From: Stomorhina lunata
Taxonomy: Eukaryota > Arthropoda > Insecta > Diptera > Rhiniidae
Direction: 5' to 3'
Length of the DNA: 64,000 nt
NCBI GenBank assembly: GCA_933228675.1
Contig: OW121740.1
Location: 9,825,442 to 9,889,441 of the forward strand
The translations under genes were made by a program, and so were the position numbers. The notes below the pieces were generated by a model that was not told the DNA's origin, made no database searches, and saw only the letters and a program-made list of their open reading frames with translations. Below, piece by piece: positions 11,631 to 24,236 of the stretch; position 1 is the stretch's first letter; every line of letters begins with the position of its first letter.

Positions 11631-13700
11631 GCAACATGTTGCTAAAATTAAAATTTTTTATTTCAGCAACATGTTGCCAATAATTTTTATTTTACTCGTT
11701 TATTGATTTCTTTCAATGTAGACTACTTGAAAAATTGCTAAGGAGAAATATATCTTCAGCAACATGTTGCTAAAACTACAAAATAGGTTTATATTCAATA
11801 AATTGTGGAAATTTAGCAAAATTCTTTGGGTTGAAATTCTTAAGGACCTAAAATATTTTTTTTTATTTTAGCAACATGTTGCCAATAATTTTTGTTTATT
11901 GATTTCTTTTGATGTAGATAACTTGAAAAATTGTTTAGGAGACATATATATCTTCAGCAACATGTTGCTAGAACTTTAAAATAGGTTTATATATCATTAA
12001 ATTGTGGAAATTTAGCAAAATTCTTTGGATTGGAATGCTTAAAGACCTAAAATAATTTTTTTTATTATAGCAACATGTTGCCAATAGTTTTTATTTTACT
12101 TGTTTATAGATTTCTTTCAATGTAGACAACTTGAAAAATTGCTAAGGAGAAATATATCTTCAGCAACATGTTGCTAAAACTACAAAATAGACTCAAATAT
12201 CATTAAATTATGGAAATTTAGCAAAATTCTTTCGATTGGAATTCTTGAAGACATAAAATATTTTTTTTTCTTTTAGCAACATGTTGACAATCATTATTAT
12301 TTTACTTGTTTATTGATTTCTTTTGATGTTGATAACTTGATAAATTGTTTATGAGAAATATATCTTCAGCAACATGTTGCTAGAACTATAAAATAGGTTT
12401 ATATATCATTAAATTGTGGAAATTTAGCAAAATTCTTTCTATTGGAATTCTTAGAGTCTTAACATTTTTTTTTATTTTAGCAACATGTTGCCAATAGTTT
12501 TTATTTTACTTGTTTATTGATTTCTTTTAATGTAGACAGCTTGAAAAATTGTTTAGGAGAAATATATCTTCAGCAACATGTTGCTAGAACTATAAAATAG
12601 GTTTATATATCATTAAATTCTGGAAATTTACCAAAATTCTTTGGATTGAAATTCTTAGAGACCTAAAATATTTTTTTTTTTATTTTAGCAACATGTTGCC
12701 AATAGTTTTTATTTTACTTGTTTATTGATTTTTTTTGATGTAGATAACTTGAAAAATTGTTTAGGAGAAATATATCTTCAGCAACATGTTGCTAAAACTA
12801 CAAAATAGACTCAAATATCATTAAATTATGGAAATTTAGCAAAATTCTTTCGATTGGAATTCTTGAAGACATAAAATATTTTTTTTCTTTTAGCAACATG
12901 TTGACAATCATTATTATTTTACTTGTTTATTGATTTCTTTTGATGTTGATAACTTGATAAATTGTTTATGAGAAATATATCTTCAGCAACATGTTGCTAG
13001 AACTACAAAATAGGTTCATATATCATTAAAGTGTGGGAATTTAGCAAAATTCTTTGGGTTGAAATTCTTAAGGACCTAAAATATTTTTTTTTTTATTTTA
13101 GCAACATGTTGACAATAATTTTTGTTTTACTTGTTTATTGATTTCTTTTGATGTAGATAACTTGAAAAATTCTTTAGGAGACATATATATCTTCAGCAAC
13201 ATGTTGCTAGAACTACAAAATAGGTTTATATATCATTAAATTGTGGAAATTTAGTAAAATTCTCTGGATTGAAATTCTTAGAGACCTAAAATATTTTTTT
13301 ATTTTATTTTAGCAACATGTTGCCAATAGTTTTTATTTCAATTGTTTATTGATTTCTTTCAATTTAGACAACTTGAAAATTGTTTAAGAGAAATGTATCT
13401 TTAGCAACATGTTGCTAGAACTACAAAATAGGTTCATATATCATTAAAGTCTGGGAATTTAGCAAAATTCTTTCGATTGGAGTTCTTGGAGACATAAAAT
13501 ATTTTTTTCTCTTAGCAACATGTTGTCAATCATTATTATTTTATTTGTTTATTGATATCTTTTAATGTAGACAACTTGAAAAAAATTTTAGGAGAAATAT
13601 ATCTTCAGTAACATGTTGCTAGAACTACAAAATAGTTTCAGATATCATTAAAGTGTGGGAATTTAGAAAAATTTATTCGATTGAAATTCCTACATTTAGA
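11631..13700 (+). repeat. ~206-bp satellite array with two palindromes per monomer
   Basis: About ten tandem monomers of 198-213 bp. Each has two GCAACATGTTGC-type sites. One is followed by TAGAACTACAAAATAGG, and the other is preceded by a T-run and TTTTAG and followed by CAATA. Other constant parts are TTGTTTATTGATTTCTTT and GGAAATTTAGCAAAATTC. The second site is often altered to GTTGACAAT. A three-monomer higher-order unit of 618 bp repeats almost exactly (12190 onward and 12808 onward). The array decays after about 13690. Confidence 0.92.
12190..13020 (+). repeat. Higher-order repeat, 618 bp (three monomers)
   Basis: The segment starting GACTCAAATATCATTAAATT at 12190 recurs at 12808 with near identity for about 200 bases, sharing private variants (TTGACAATCATTATTATTTT, GATGTTGATAACTTGATAAA) not found in the monomers between. 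This is a three-monomer segmental duplication inside the array. Confidence 0.8.
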
Positions 13701-15049
13701 CTTAAAATATTTACGGTTAGGCTAGACGACGTAGTTTTCTTTAATTTACTATTCTCAATTGAATGTCTATTTAATCAGCTTTAGTCTATTTAATTATTTC
13801 AAAATAAACTCCAAACTTTTCCTTATACTATTTTCATTTATCTCTTTAACTTACGAGTAAACTTTCACTCTTTCATCCTTTTTCGTCTGTCATATTTATT
13901 TGAAAAATTCATTACTTTACCCCTTTTAGTTTTCACTTTAACTTTCAATTGATTCTCAATCTCTGCTGGCAACTAGTTTCTTTCTGCATTTGCTTTCTCC
14001 TCTTGCGTTTTTTAATTAATTATTTAAAGTTCTACAATTCATTTTAACTTTATCAAAAAAAAAAAAAAAAAAAAATAGTATAAAAAAAATCACAAAAAAA
14101 GTTGCAGAAAAGAATTACTTAATGAATTTTATAAACTGCTTGAAAATGCCGGAATAATAAAAAAAATAAAAAAAAAAAAACTGCAGAAAAACAAGCTCAT
14201 AAAATTTCTCTTTTGCCACTACCAATACTAAGGCAATAGTAAAATACACACACACACTTACTCACAGATACTCTGAGATGGTGAAAACCACTATTAAAGT
14301 AAATAACTTTCCAAACATAAAATGAATGATGAAGTTTGAGATACTCATGCGAGGGTAGACAGTGATTTTTTTTCCAAAAAGGCTTTTAAAATAAACTCTG
14401 TTGTCGGAAAAGGTAAAAAACTAAAGGGCTTATAAAATTTAAATCCTTTTTAAGGGATCTCCTGGGTCTTAACACTGGTTTTTTTTCTCATGAATATTTC
14501 ATGAACTGCTGCCCTCGTATGATTTGTTGGGGAAAACAGAAGGAAAAAAATACATCACACTTGTAGTATCATCATCAGAAAAACTAAAATATAGAAAGTA
14601 CTCCAACATGATTTTAGTACCATCAACTTATTTAAACACACAGACACACACAAACTAACGCATTCAAGGATATTCATACAACTAACAACTACTCTCGTAC
14701 TACCACTACAACTACTACTTCGACAGCCATGATGCTGTTGGCAAACAACCAAAGAGTTTCTAATATTTTGTTGATGTTTTGGTTATATATTTTTGAGTTG
14801 TGTTTTTTTGTGTGTTTTTTAATAATTTCAAATCCCAAGTTTAACATTTTTTCTGTTTACCGCAATAGTAAAAATACTCGTACATACAAACACACTGACA
14901 CAAACATATACACAAACAAACACTCTTGCCATCAAACAAATGAACAAATAAAAGAAACTTCCCTTCACTCACTAACCGGAAAACGTTACAAAAATAAGTA
15001 AGAATGTACTAAAGCTGACTTCTTGATACCCTACATGACTTAGGCTAAA
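13701..15049. other. Non-repetitive AT-rich spacer
   Basis: This separates the 206-bp and 240-bp arrays. It holds poly-A runs near 14055 and 14168, a short CA run near 14250 and CA-rich sequence near 14635-14660 and 14890-14930. Short open frames on both strands around 14555-15001 have no family resemblance and are low complexity. I see no gene. Confidence 0.6.
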
Positions 15050-17500
15050 GTGGACTTGGTCTCAAGTTTTCTGCAACATGTTGCTGAAACAAAAATGAAG
15101 TTTTTTTTTAATATTAATATAGAAAATTTGTTTTTTGACTCTATTTTGATATCTAGCAACATTTTAAAGAAAATTATAACTTCTGCAACATGTTGCAGAA
15201 ACAACAAAAAGTATAAAGAAAATTATAACTTCTGCAACATGTTGCAGAAGTATAAAGTATAAAGAAAATTATAACTTCTGCAACATGTTGCAGAAACAAC
15301 AAAAAGTATAAATATTATAATTTGTTTAGTATTTGTTTAATATTAACATTAGAAAGTAATTTAGTCGCTTTAAGACTCTACATCACTGAGTTTAATGAGG
15401 AGCTAGTCTGTAGTTATCTGCAACATGTTGCTGAGGTTCCAAAAGTAATATTTTTGTATTGTTAAGGTATTATTACTTGTATTTTTTGATTTAGATATCT
15501 AGCAACATTTTTACGGAAATTTTATTCTCCGCAACATGTTGCTAAACTACAGGAAATTATAAATATGATAATTTCTTAAATAAAAACGTTATCGAAAAGA
15601 CTTTTTAATACACTACATTACTGAGGCCAATATGGAGTAAGAATTAAGTTATCTGCAACATGTTGCTAAAACAAAAATTAAGTAATTTTTTGGTATTATT
15701 TAAGAACATGCGTTTTTTTTCTCGATTTGGGTATCTAGCAACATTTTAAAGAAAATTATAACTTCTGCCACATTTTGCAGGAACTACAAAAAAGTTTAAA
15801 CATTAAAATTTGTTTAGTATAAACATATTAGAAAGTACTTTAGTCGATACTTTAAGACTCTACATCACTGAGTTTAATGAGAAGCTATTCATCAATTATC
15901 TGCAACATGTTGCTGAAGTACCAAAAGTAATATTTTAGTATTATTTAGTTATTATTACTTGTAAATTTTGATTTAAATGTATAACAACATCTTTAAGGAA
16001 ATTTTATTTTTCCGCAACATGTTGCTAGAACTACAAGAAAGTATAAATATGATAATTAAAAAAAAACGTTATTAGAAAGAACTATAATAGACTTTTTGAT
16101 ACTCTACATCACTGAGGTTAAGTTATCTGCAACATGTTGCTGAAACAAAAAAGTATATTTTTAGTATTGTTAAGGAACTGTGTGTTTTTCTTGTTTTTGG
16201 TATCTAGCAACATTTTAAAGAAAATTATAACTTCTGCAACATGTTGCTGGAATTACAAAAAAGTATAAATATTATAATTTGTTTAGTATAAACATGTTAG
16301 AAAGTTCTTTAGCCGACGCTCTAAGACTCTGCATCAGTGAGTTTAATGAGAAGCTAATCTGCAGATATCTGCAACATGTTGCTGAAGTATCATAAGTAAT
16401 ATTTTAGTATTATTAAGGTATTATTACTCGTATTTTTTGATTTAGATGTATAGAAACGTCTTTAAGGAAATTTTATTTCTCCGCAACATTTTGCTAGAAC
16501 CAAAAAAAAAGTATTTATATGATAATTTGTTAAATAAAAACATTATGAATAAGAACTATATCCAACTTTTTGATACCTACTGAGGCTTATATGGAGCAAG
16601 AATTAAGTTATCTGCAACATGTTGCTGAAACAAAAAAAAAGTATTTTTTTGATATTATTAAGGAACTGTGTATTTTTCTTGATTTAGATATTTAGCAGCA
16701 TTTTTAAGAAAATTCTATCTTCCGCAACATGTTGCTAAAACTACCAAAAATTAAAAACATAATTTGTTAAACAAAAACATCTAAGAAAGTACTATAACCG
16801 ACGTTTCAATATCCTACATCTCTGAGGTTAATGAGAAACTAACTTTCGGTTGTCTGCAACATGTTGCTGAAACAAAAATTAAGTTCTTTTTTTAATATTA
16901 TTGAGGAACTTAAGTTTTTTCCTGATTTATTCAATATTTTCAACAATATTTTATCTTGCGCAACATGTTGCTAGAGCCACGAAAATGTTTAACTTTTATA
17001 TTTTCTTAAACAAGAACAAGTTGGAAAGTACTAAAGCCAAGTCTTTGATATCTTACATAATTGAGTTGAATGTGGTTACAGGATTCAGTTATTCGCGAAA
17101 TGTTACTGGAGCAAAACTCAACTGTTTTTTTTTAATTAAGAGAAATTAGCTTTTTATTTATTAAGATGTCCAGCAACATTTCAAAGAAGATTTTTTCCCT
17201 TGCAACATGTTGCTAGAACCATAAAAAAGTATAAAAATTACAAATCTTAAAAAGCAAGTAGAAAAAAGTAGATTTTCTTGCGATTTATGTATTTTTATTA
17301 TTATATACAATGTTAATCAAATATCCGCAACATGTTGCTGAAACAAAACTCAAGTAATATTTCTGATACTATTAAGGAAATTTATTTTTTTAATTTAGAT
17401 AATTAGCAACATAATAAATAAAAACTCTGTCTTCTGCAACATGTTGCCAGAAGTAGAAAAATGTGTAAATATTAAAAAAAAGATATACTGTAGCCGACTA
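15050..17500 (+). repeat. ~240-bp satellite array with palindromes
   Basis: About ten monomers at a spacing of roughly 228-246 bp (longer for the first, about 345). Palindromes open each unit near 15072, 15420, 15655, 15901, 16128, 16369, 16613, 16855 and 17326, with a mutated one near 17093. Each unit has a site followed by TGAAACAAAAA, a half-site ATCTAGCAACATTTTAAAG, a second full site usually followed by TAGAACTACAAAAAAGTATA, and a tail with TCTACATCACTGAG. The stretch after the second site closely matches the 206-bp family, so the two arrays are related. Confidence 0.9.
15168..15300 (+). repeat. Triplicated segment with 20-bp palindromes
   Basis: Three near-identical copies of a 46-50-bp segment, each holding TTCTGCAACATGTTGCAGAA, a perfect 20-bp palindrome, at 15181-15200, 15230-15249 and 15276-15295. 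The segment begins AAAGAAAATTATAAC and usually ends ACAACAAAAAGTATAAA. It explains why the first monomer of the 240-bp array is longer. Confidence 0.9.
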
Positions 17501-18746
17501 TTTAACATCCGGCATCACAGATCCAAATTTGAAGACATTATCGACAAGTTTAGAAGTCTTCATACCAAAATTTTCTTGAAATTTATGTAAATTTGTATAA
17601 TTTCCGTCAGTAAATCATTGAAACTAGGGTCGTCGATTCATCTGGAACATGTTGCTGAAACAAAAATTAATTACTTTTCCCACTATTATAAGGGAACTTG
17701 AATTTTTTCAGTTAGAGAATGAATTTATCTAAAAAGTTTGCAATGTTTTTATAGCTTGATATAGATTTCTATCAACATGTTGATAAATTCTTTCAACATA
17801 TTTCTCAACTACAACTATTTAGTATGAAATGTAAAAGGATTTTATAAAATATAATTATGTGCGTAGTTCTCGAATGGTGCTATATTACAAATCTTTCGAT
17901 TGGTATTGTTTATATAAAGCAGTTAATTGGAATATAAAAAATATCGATTTTTATTTATTAGGCGCTTCAGTTGGACTGAGTAAAAACTTAATATAAAGCT
18001 TGCTTAAAGATGTAGGGTATCACAACAAAAGGCAACTAAATGAAATTGAAAGCTAAAAGGGAAAGACTACAACAAATTCTATGCACTTTATTAAGGTAAA
18101 AGAGGGAATTATTACACAAAAACAAAAGAATCACACACTTTCATACACAACCATACATACATTTATATTCATACACACACACACACACAAATTTCATTAT
18201 TAAAACCCAAACATCTACACAGATAAGAGAAAAATCACAATACCCTTAATGGGAAAAAATAAAAAACTAAAACCCACAACAATAGAGTTAAAAGGAAAGA
18301 TCCTGTAAAATAAAAACAAAAAAATAACCAAAGGAAAAAATGTTTTACATATGTATATGTGAAAACATACAATACTTTAGAACAAACATACAGTCAGGAC
18401 AGACATACATATGTCCTGGGCCCATGTTACATAGACATCAATTCATACCTACATCCAAACATACATACATACGTATGTGTAAGTAAAGCAAAGAAATAAA
18501 TATAAAAACGGTTTGTCAATCACTGCACATGCTGTTGATTGAAGTAATTTAAGCGTCCCTAAAGCTACACTCAAGAATTATGACATCAAAATGCTCTCAA
18601 TTAAAGTACTTGCGCATAAAGTGAGCGCAAATGTTTGTAAACCAACAACCGAAAGCAACGGAATAGGAAAAAATAATCAACACAAACGAAAAATAGTGTA
18701 ATTTCTAAAAAGTCCTTTTGGCACGGAAACAGCCGTCATTACTAAA
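17501..18746. other. Decayed palindrome repeats, then spacer
   Basis: The left part still holds a degraded site near 17642 (GGAACATGTTGCTGAAAC) and a symmetric variant at 17770-17785 (TATCAACATGTTGATA). After about 17820 the sequence is unremarkable and AT-rich, with a CA run near 18172-18190 and CATA/CGTATG simple sequence near 18440-18485. I see no gene. Confidence 0.6.
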
Positions 18747-19985
18747 ACTAGACTAGACTAGACTAGACTAGACTAGACTAGACTAGACTAGACTAGACTA
18801 GACTAGACTAGACTAGACTAGACTAGACTAGACTAGACCAGACTAGACTAGACTAGACTAGACTAGACTAGACTAGACTAGACTAGACTAGACTAGACTA
18901 GACTAGACTAGACTAGACTAGACTAGACTAGACTAGACTAGACTAGACTAGACTAGACTAGACTAGACTAGACTAGACTAGACTAGACTAGACTAGACTA
19001 GACTAGACTAGACTAGACTAGACTAGACTAGACTAGACTAGACTAGACTAGACTAGACTAGACTAGACTAGACTAGACTAGACTAGACTAGACTAGACTA
19101 GACTAGACTAGACTAGACTAGACTAGACTAGACTAGACTAGACTAGACTAGACTAGACTAGACTAGACTAGACTAGACTAGACTAGACTAGACTAGACTA
19201 GACTAGACTAGACTAGACTAGACTAGACTAGACTAGACTAGACTAGACTAGACTAGACTAGACTAGACTAGACTAGACTAGACTAGACTAGACTAGACTA
19301 GACTAGACTAGACTAGACTAGACTAGACTAGACTAGACTAGACTAGACTAGACTAGACTAGACTAGACTAGACTAGACTAGACTAGACTAGACTAGACTA
19401 GACTAGACTAGACTAGACTAGACTAGACTAGACTAGACTAGACTAGACTAGACTAGACTAGACTAGACTAGACTAGACTAGACTAGACTAGACTAGACTA
19501 GACTAGACTAGACTAGACTAGACTAGACTAGACTAGACTAGACTAGACTAGACTAGACTAGACTAGACTAGACTAGACTAGACTAGACTAGACTAGACTA
19601 GACTAGACTAGACTAGACTAGACTAGACTAGACTAGACTAGACTAGACTAGACTAGACTAGACTAGACTAGACTAGACTAGACTAGACTAGACTAGACTA
19701 GACTAGACTAGACTAGACTAGACTAGACTAGACTAGACTAGACTAGACTAGACTAGACTAGACTAGACTAGACTAGACTAGACTAGACTAGACTAGACTA
19801 GACTAGACTAGACTAGACTAGACTAGACTAGACTAGACTAGACTAGACTAGACTAGACTAGACTAGACTAGACTAGACTAGACTAGACTAGACTAGACTA
19901 GACTAGACTAGACTAGACTAGACTAGACTAGACTAGACTAGACTAGACTAGACTAGACTAGACTAGACTAGACTAGACTAGACTA
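18747..19985 (+). repeat. Pentamer satellite (GACTA)n
   Basis: About 248 copies of the 5-mer GACTA (equivalently CTAGA). I found a single variant base, T to C at 18839. It begins sharply after ACTAAAA and runs directly into the 11-mer array at 19986 by gain of one T. Confidence 0.98.
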
Positions 19986-22964
19986 TGACTAGACTATGAC
20001 TAGACTATGACTAGACTATGACTAGACTATGACTAGACTATGACTAGACTATGACTAGACTATGACTAGACTATGACTAGACTATGACTAGACTATGACT
20101 AGACTATGACTAGACTATGACTAGACTATGACTAGACTATGACTAGACTATGACTAGACTATGACTAGACTATGACTAGACTATGACTAGACTATGACTA
20201 GACTATGACTAGACTATGACTAGACTATGACTAGACTATGACTAGACTATGACTAGACTATGACTAGACTATGACTAGACTATGACTAGACTATGACTAG
20301 ACTATGACTAGACTATGACTAGACTATGACTAGACTATGACTAGACTATGACTAGACTATGACTAGACTATGACTAGACTATGACTAGACTATGACTAGA
20401 CTATGACTAGACTATGACTAGACTATGACTAGACTATGACTAGACTATGACTAGACTATGACTAGACTATGACTAGACTATGACTAGACTATGACTAGAC
20501 TATGACTAGACTATGACTAGACTATGACTAGACTATGACTAGACTATGACTAGACTATGACTAGACTATGACTAGACTATGACTAGACTATGACTAGACT
20601 ATGACTAGACTATGACTAGACTATGACTAGACTATGACTAGACTATGACTAGACTATGACTAGACTATGACTAGACTATGACTAGACTATGACTAGACTA
20701 TGACTAGACTATGACTAGACTATGACTAGACTATGACTAGACTATGACTAGACTATGACTAGACTATGACTAGACTATGACTAGACTATGACTAGACTAT
20801 GACTAGACTATGACTAGACTATGACTAGACTATGACTAGACTATGACTAGACTATGACTAGACTATGACTAGACTATGACTAGACTATGACTAGACTATG
20901 ACTAGACTATGACTAGACTATGACTAGACTATGACTAGACTATGACTAGACTATGACTAGACTATGACTAGACTATGACTAGACTATGACTAGACTATGA
21001 CTAGACTATGACTAGACTATGACTAGACTATGACTAGACTATGACTAGACTATGACTAGACTATGACTAGACTATGACTAGACTATGACTAGACTATGAC
21101 TAGACTATGACTAGACTATGACTAGACTATGACTAGACTATGACTAGACTATGACTAGACTATGACTAGACTATGACTAGACTATGACTAGACTATGACT
21201 AGACTATGACTAGACTATGACTAGACTATGACTAGACTATGACTAGACTATGACTAGACTATGACTAGACTATGACTAGACTATGACTAGACTATGACTA
21301 GACTATGACTAGACTATGACTAGACTATGACTAGACTATGACTAGACTATGACTAGACTATGACTAGACTATGACTAGACTATGACTAGACTATGACTAG
21401 ACTATGACTAGACTATGACTAGACTATGACTAGACTATGACTAGACTATGACTAGACTATGACTAGACTATGACTAGACTATGACTAGACTATGACTAGA
21501 CTATGACTAGACTATGACTAGACTATGACTAGACTATGACTAGACTATGACTAGACTATGACTAGACTATGACTAGACTATGACTAGACTATGACTAGAC
21601 TATGACTAGACTATGACTAGACTATGACTAGACTATGACTAGACTATGACTAGACTATGACTAGACTATGACTAGACTATGACTAGACTATGACTAGACT
21701 ATGACTAGACTATGACTAGACTATGACTAGACTATGACTAGACTATGACTAGACTATGACTAGACTATGACTAGACTATGACTAGACTATGACTAGACTA
21801 TGACTAGACTATGACTAGACTATGACTAGACTATGACTAGACTATGACTAGACTATGACTAGACTATGACTAGACTATGACTAGACTATGACTAGACTAT
21901 GACTAGACTATGACTAGACTATGACTAGACTATGACTAGACTATGACTAGACTATGACTAGACTATGACTAGACTATGACTAGACTATGACTAGACTATG
22001 ACTAGACTATGACTAGACTATGACTAGACTATGACTAGACTATGACTAGACTATGACTAGACTATGACTAGACTATGACTAGACTATGACTAGACTATGA
22101 CTAGACTATGACTAGACTATGACTAGACTATGACTAGACTATGACTAGACTATGACTAGACTATGACTAGACTATGACTAGACTATGACTAGACTATGAC
22201 TAGACTATGACTAGACTATGACTAGACTATGACTAGACTATGACTAGACTATGACTAGACTATGACTAGACTATGACTAGACTATGACTAGACTATGACT
22301 AGACTATGACTAGACTATGACTAGACTATGACTAGACTATGACTAGACTATGACTAGACTATGACTAGACTATGACTAGACTATGACTAGACTATGACTA
22401 GACTATGACTAGACTATGACTAGACTATGACTAGACTATGACTAGACTATGACTAGACTATGACTAGACTATGACTAGACTATGACTAGACTATGACTAG
22501 ACTATGACTAGACTATGACTAGACTATGACTAGACTATGACTAGACTATGACTAGACTATGACTAGACTATGACTAGACTATGACTAGACTATGACTAGA
22601 CTATGACTAGACTATGACTAGACTATGACTAGACTATGACTAGACTATGACTAGACTATGACTAGACTATGACTAGACTATGACTAGACTATGACTAGAC
22701 TATGACTAGACTATGACTAGACTATGACTAGACTATGACTAGACTATGACTAGACTATGACTAGACTATGACTAGACTATGACTAGACTATGACTAGACT
22801 ATGACTAGACTATGACTAGACTATGACTAGACTATGACTAGACTATGACTAGACTATGACTAGACTATGACTAGACTATGACTAGACTATGACTAGACTA
22901 TGACTAGACTATGACTAGACTATGACTAGACTATGACTAGACTATGACTAGACTATGACTAGAC
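19981..22964 (+). repeat. 11-bp satellite array B, (CTAGACTATGA)n, + orientation
   Basis: About 271 copies of an 11-mer that reads as GACTA followed by TGACTA, that is, two pentamers plus one T. Phase is kept every 660 bases across the array, so there are no indels. It ends sharply at 22964 (AGAC then CAAGTTG). The same unit occurs in reverse complement at 30889-38400. Confidence 0.98.
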
Positions 22965-24236
22965 CAAGTTGTATTTTGGTACCTTATCTTTGTTCGTTAT
23001 TGTACAAAGTTTTAGTACTTTCTCTTAATTTGATTATCATCCAACACCCGCCATGAGTGTTCAAGTACATAAAAATGTTTTTGTTACAAATATTACACCG
23101 TAAAATATCCATAGAATTTTAGCAACATATGAAAATAGTTTGCATTTCTAACATGTTCTAGCATCATGACGTTACGATTATTACAGACTACGGAGAAGAG
23201 TATGAAATGGAAAATTGAGCCACAAAAAAAATTTATAAAATTTTGATACATAGAGACTGACAGGGTCGTAAAAATTGCTAACAAACAAAAATAATAAACT
23301 CACATACATTCGCACTTAAGACACACACACACGCACATACCCACGTGGCAACAACACCCACACAACAACTCATGTGCAAGTGTGTAATAAACTAAAAAGC
23401 AGGAAAAAGGAAAGGAAAAAACAATTTACATGTAACACAAACGGCGTAAATGGGAAAAAATCTCTCAAATTAGATTTTCAAACATAAAATGCACCTTTGG
23501 GAAAATGCATATCAGTGTAGTCTTCACACACATGCAAAGAAGAATAAACCTTACCAACACTTTCACAAATGTCATACAACAAAAAATGGATAAAACAAGG
23601 ATGAAGGCTACATACTAACGAAGTGATAGTTCAAAAGAAAAAAAAAAGGAAGCAAGCAAATCCAACAAATTCTTACTTATCAAGTGTTGTTAATGCTGGT
23701 GATGATGTTATTGCTGCAGCAGCAACTACAATATCTACTAGCAACAGCAATAAGAGACGACGTCATCAAAAAAGCCACAACAAAAGCAGAAACACTTACA
23801 CTTGTTCATCAGCGAAAGGAAGGAGAAGTGAGTTTAAGGGGGTTAAATATAAATTAGATCAATTGTATGAATTGTTGCTTTGGAATCGAAATCGTTATCT
23901 AAGTTGGTTTGTAATTTCGGACTTACCCGCAGTATTAGATGATTTCTTAGTCAAGGTTTAGAATGTTTTTTTGACCACTTTCGGACTTAGGTTTTATTCT
24001 AGCCAACCCTGACTTTTGAAATAGTTTTAATAAAAAAATTACAACTCTGAATAACAAGTTGAATAATAACTTCTATTGACAAGATGAGATGAGGAATCAT
24101 TTCAGTTTTCTACCTCCCCACTTTAGGTTCCTAATCCCTAAACTGTAAAAAAAAAGTAAACTGGTAAAAATATAAGTTACAGTGTTTGGTTTTGGTCAGC
24201 GAATACAGTGTATAACTCATACAGTTTATACAGTCC
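22965..24236. other. Non-repetitive spacer with CA-rich sequence
   Basis: AT-rich sequence containing CACACACACGCACATACCC near 23320 and CAACAACACCC nearby. It contains one low-complexity open frame (listed separately). I see no other gene. The last 100 bases lead into a non-LTR retrotransposon remnant. Confidence 0.55.
23623..23961 (+). CDS. Weak candidate exon or chance open frame (112 codons)
   Basis: I do not recognise this sequence. The open frame begins with a lysine-rich stretch, then Ala/Thr/Ser/Asn-rich low-complexity sequence encoded partly by CAG/CAA/AAC triplets (residues about 25-45), a basic run (KRRRHQKSHNKSR), and an unremarkable C-terminal part. A possible splice donor (GAA then GTGAGT, at about 23828) would end an exon near residue 69. 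In its favour are the length against the AT-rich background and the donor. Against it are low complexity, no domain, no visible partner exon and repeat-rich surroundings. A chance open frame is at least as likely. Confidence 0.15.
   Translation: MIVQKKKKRKQANPTNSYLSSVVNAGDDVIAAAATTISTSNSNKRRRHQKSHNKSRNTYTCSSAKGRRSEFKGVKYKLDQLYELLLWNRNRYLSWFVISDLPAVLDDFLVKV

Noticed and set aside
8827..17450. p53-family response elements, since AACATGTT resembles RRRCWWGYYY
   Set aside because: The outer positions of GCAACATGTTGC (C at the first R, G at the last Y) break the consensus in every copy, and the spacing does not pair two half-sites.
8827..17450. E-box (CANNTG) sites
   Set aside because: The palindrome does not contain CANNTG in any register.
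8811..17785. CRISPR array, because a short palindromic repeat recurs at intervals
   Set aside because: The repeats are 12 bp, the intervening sequences are themselves repeated monomers of 200-300 bp rather than unique spacers, there are no cas genes, and the DNA is clearly eukaryotic.
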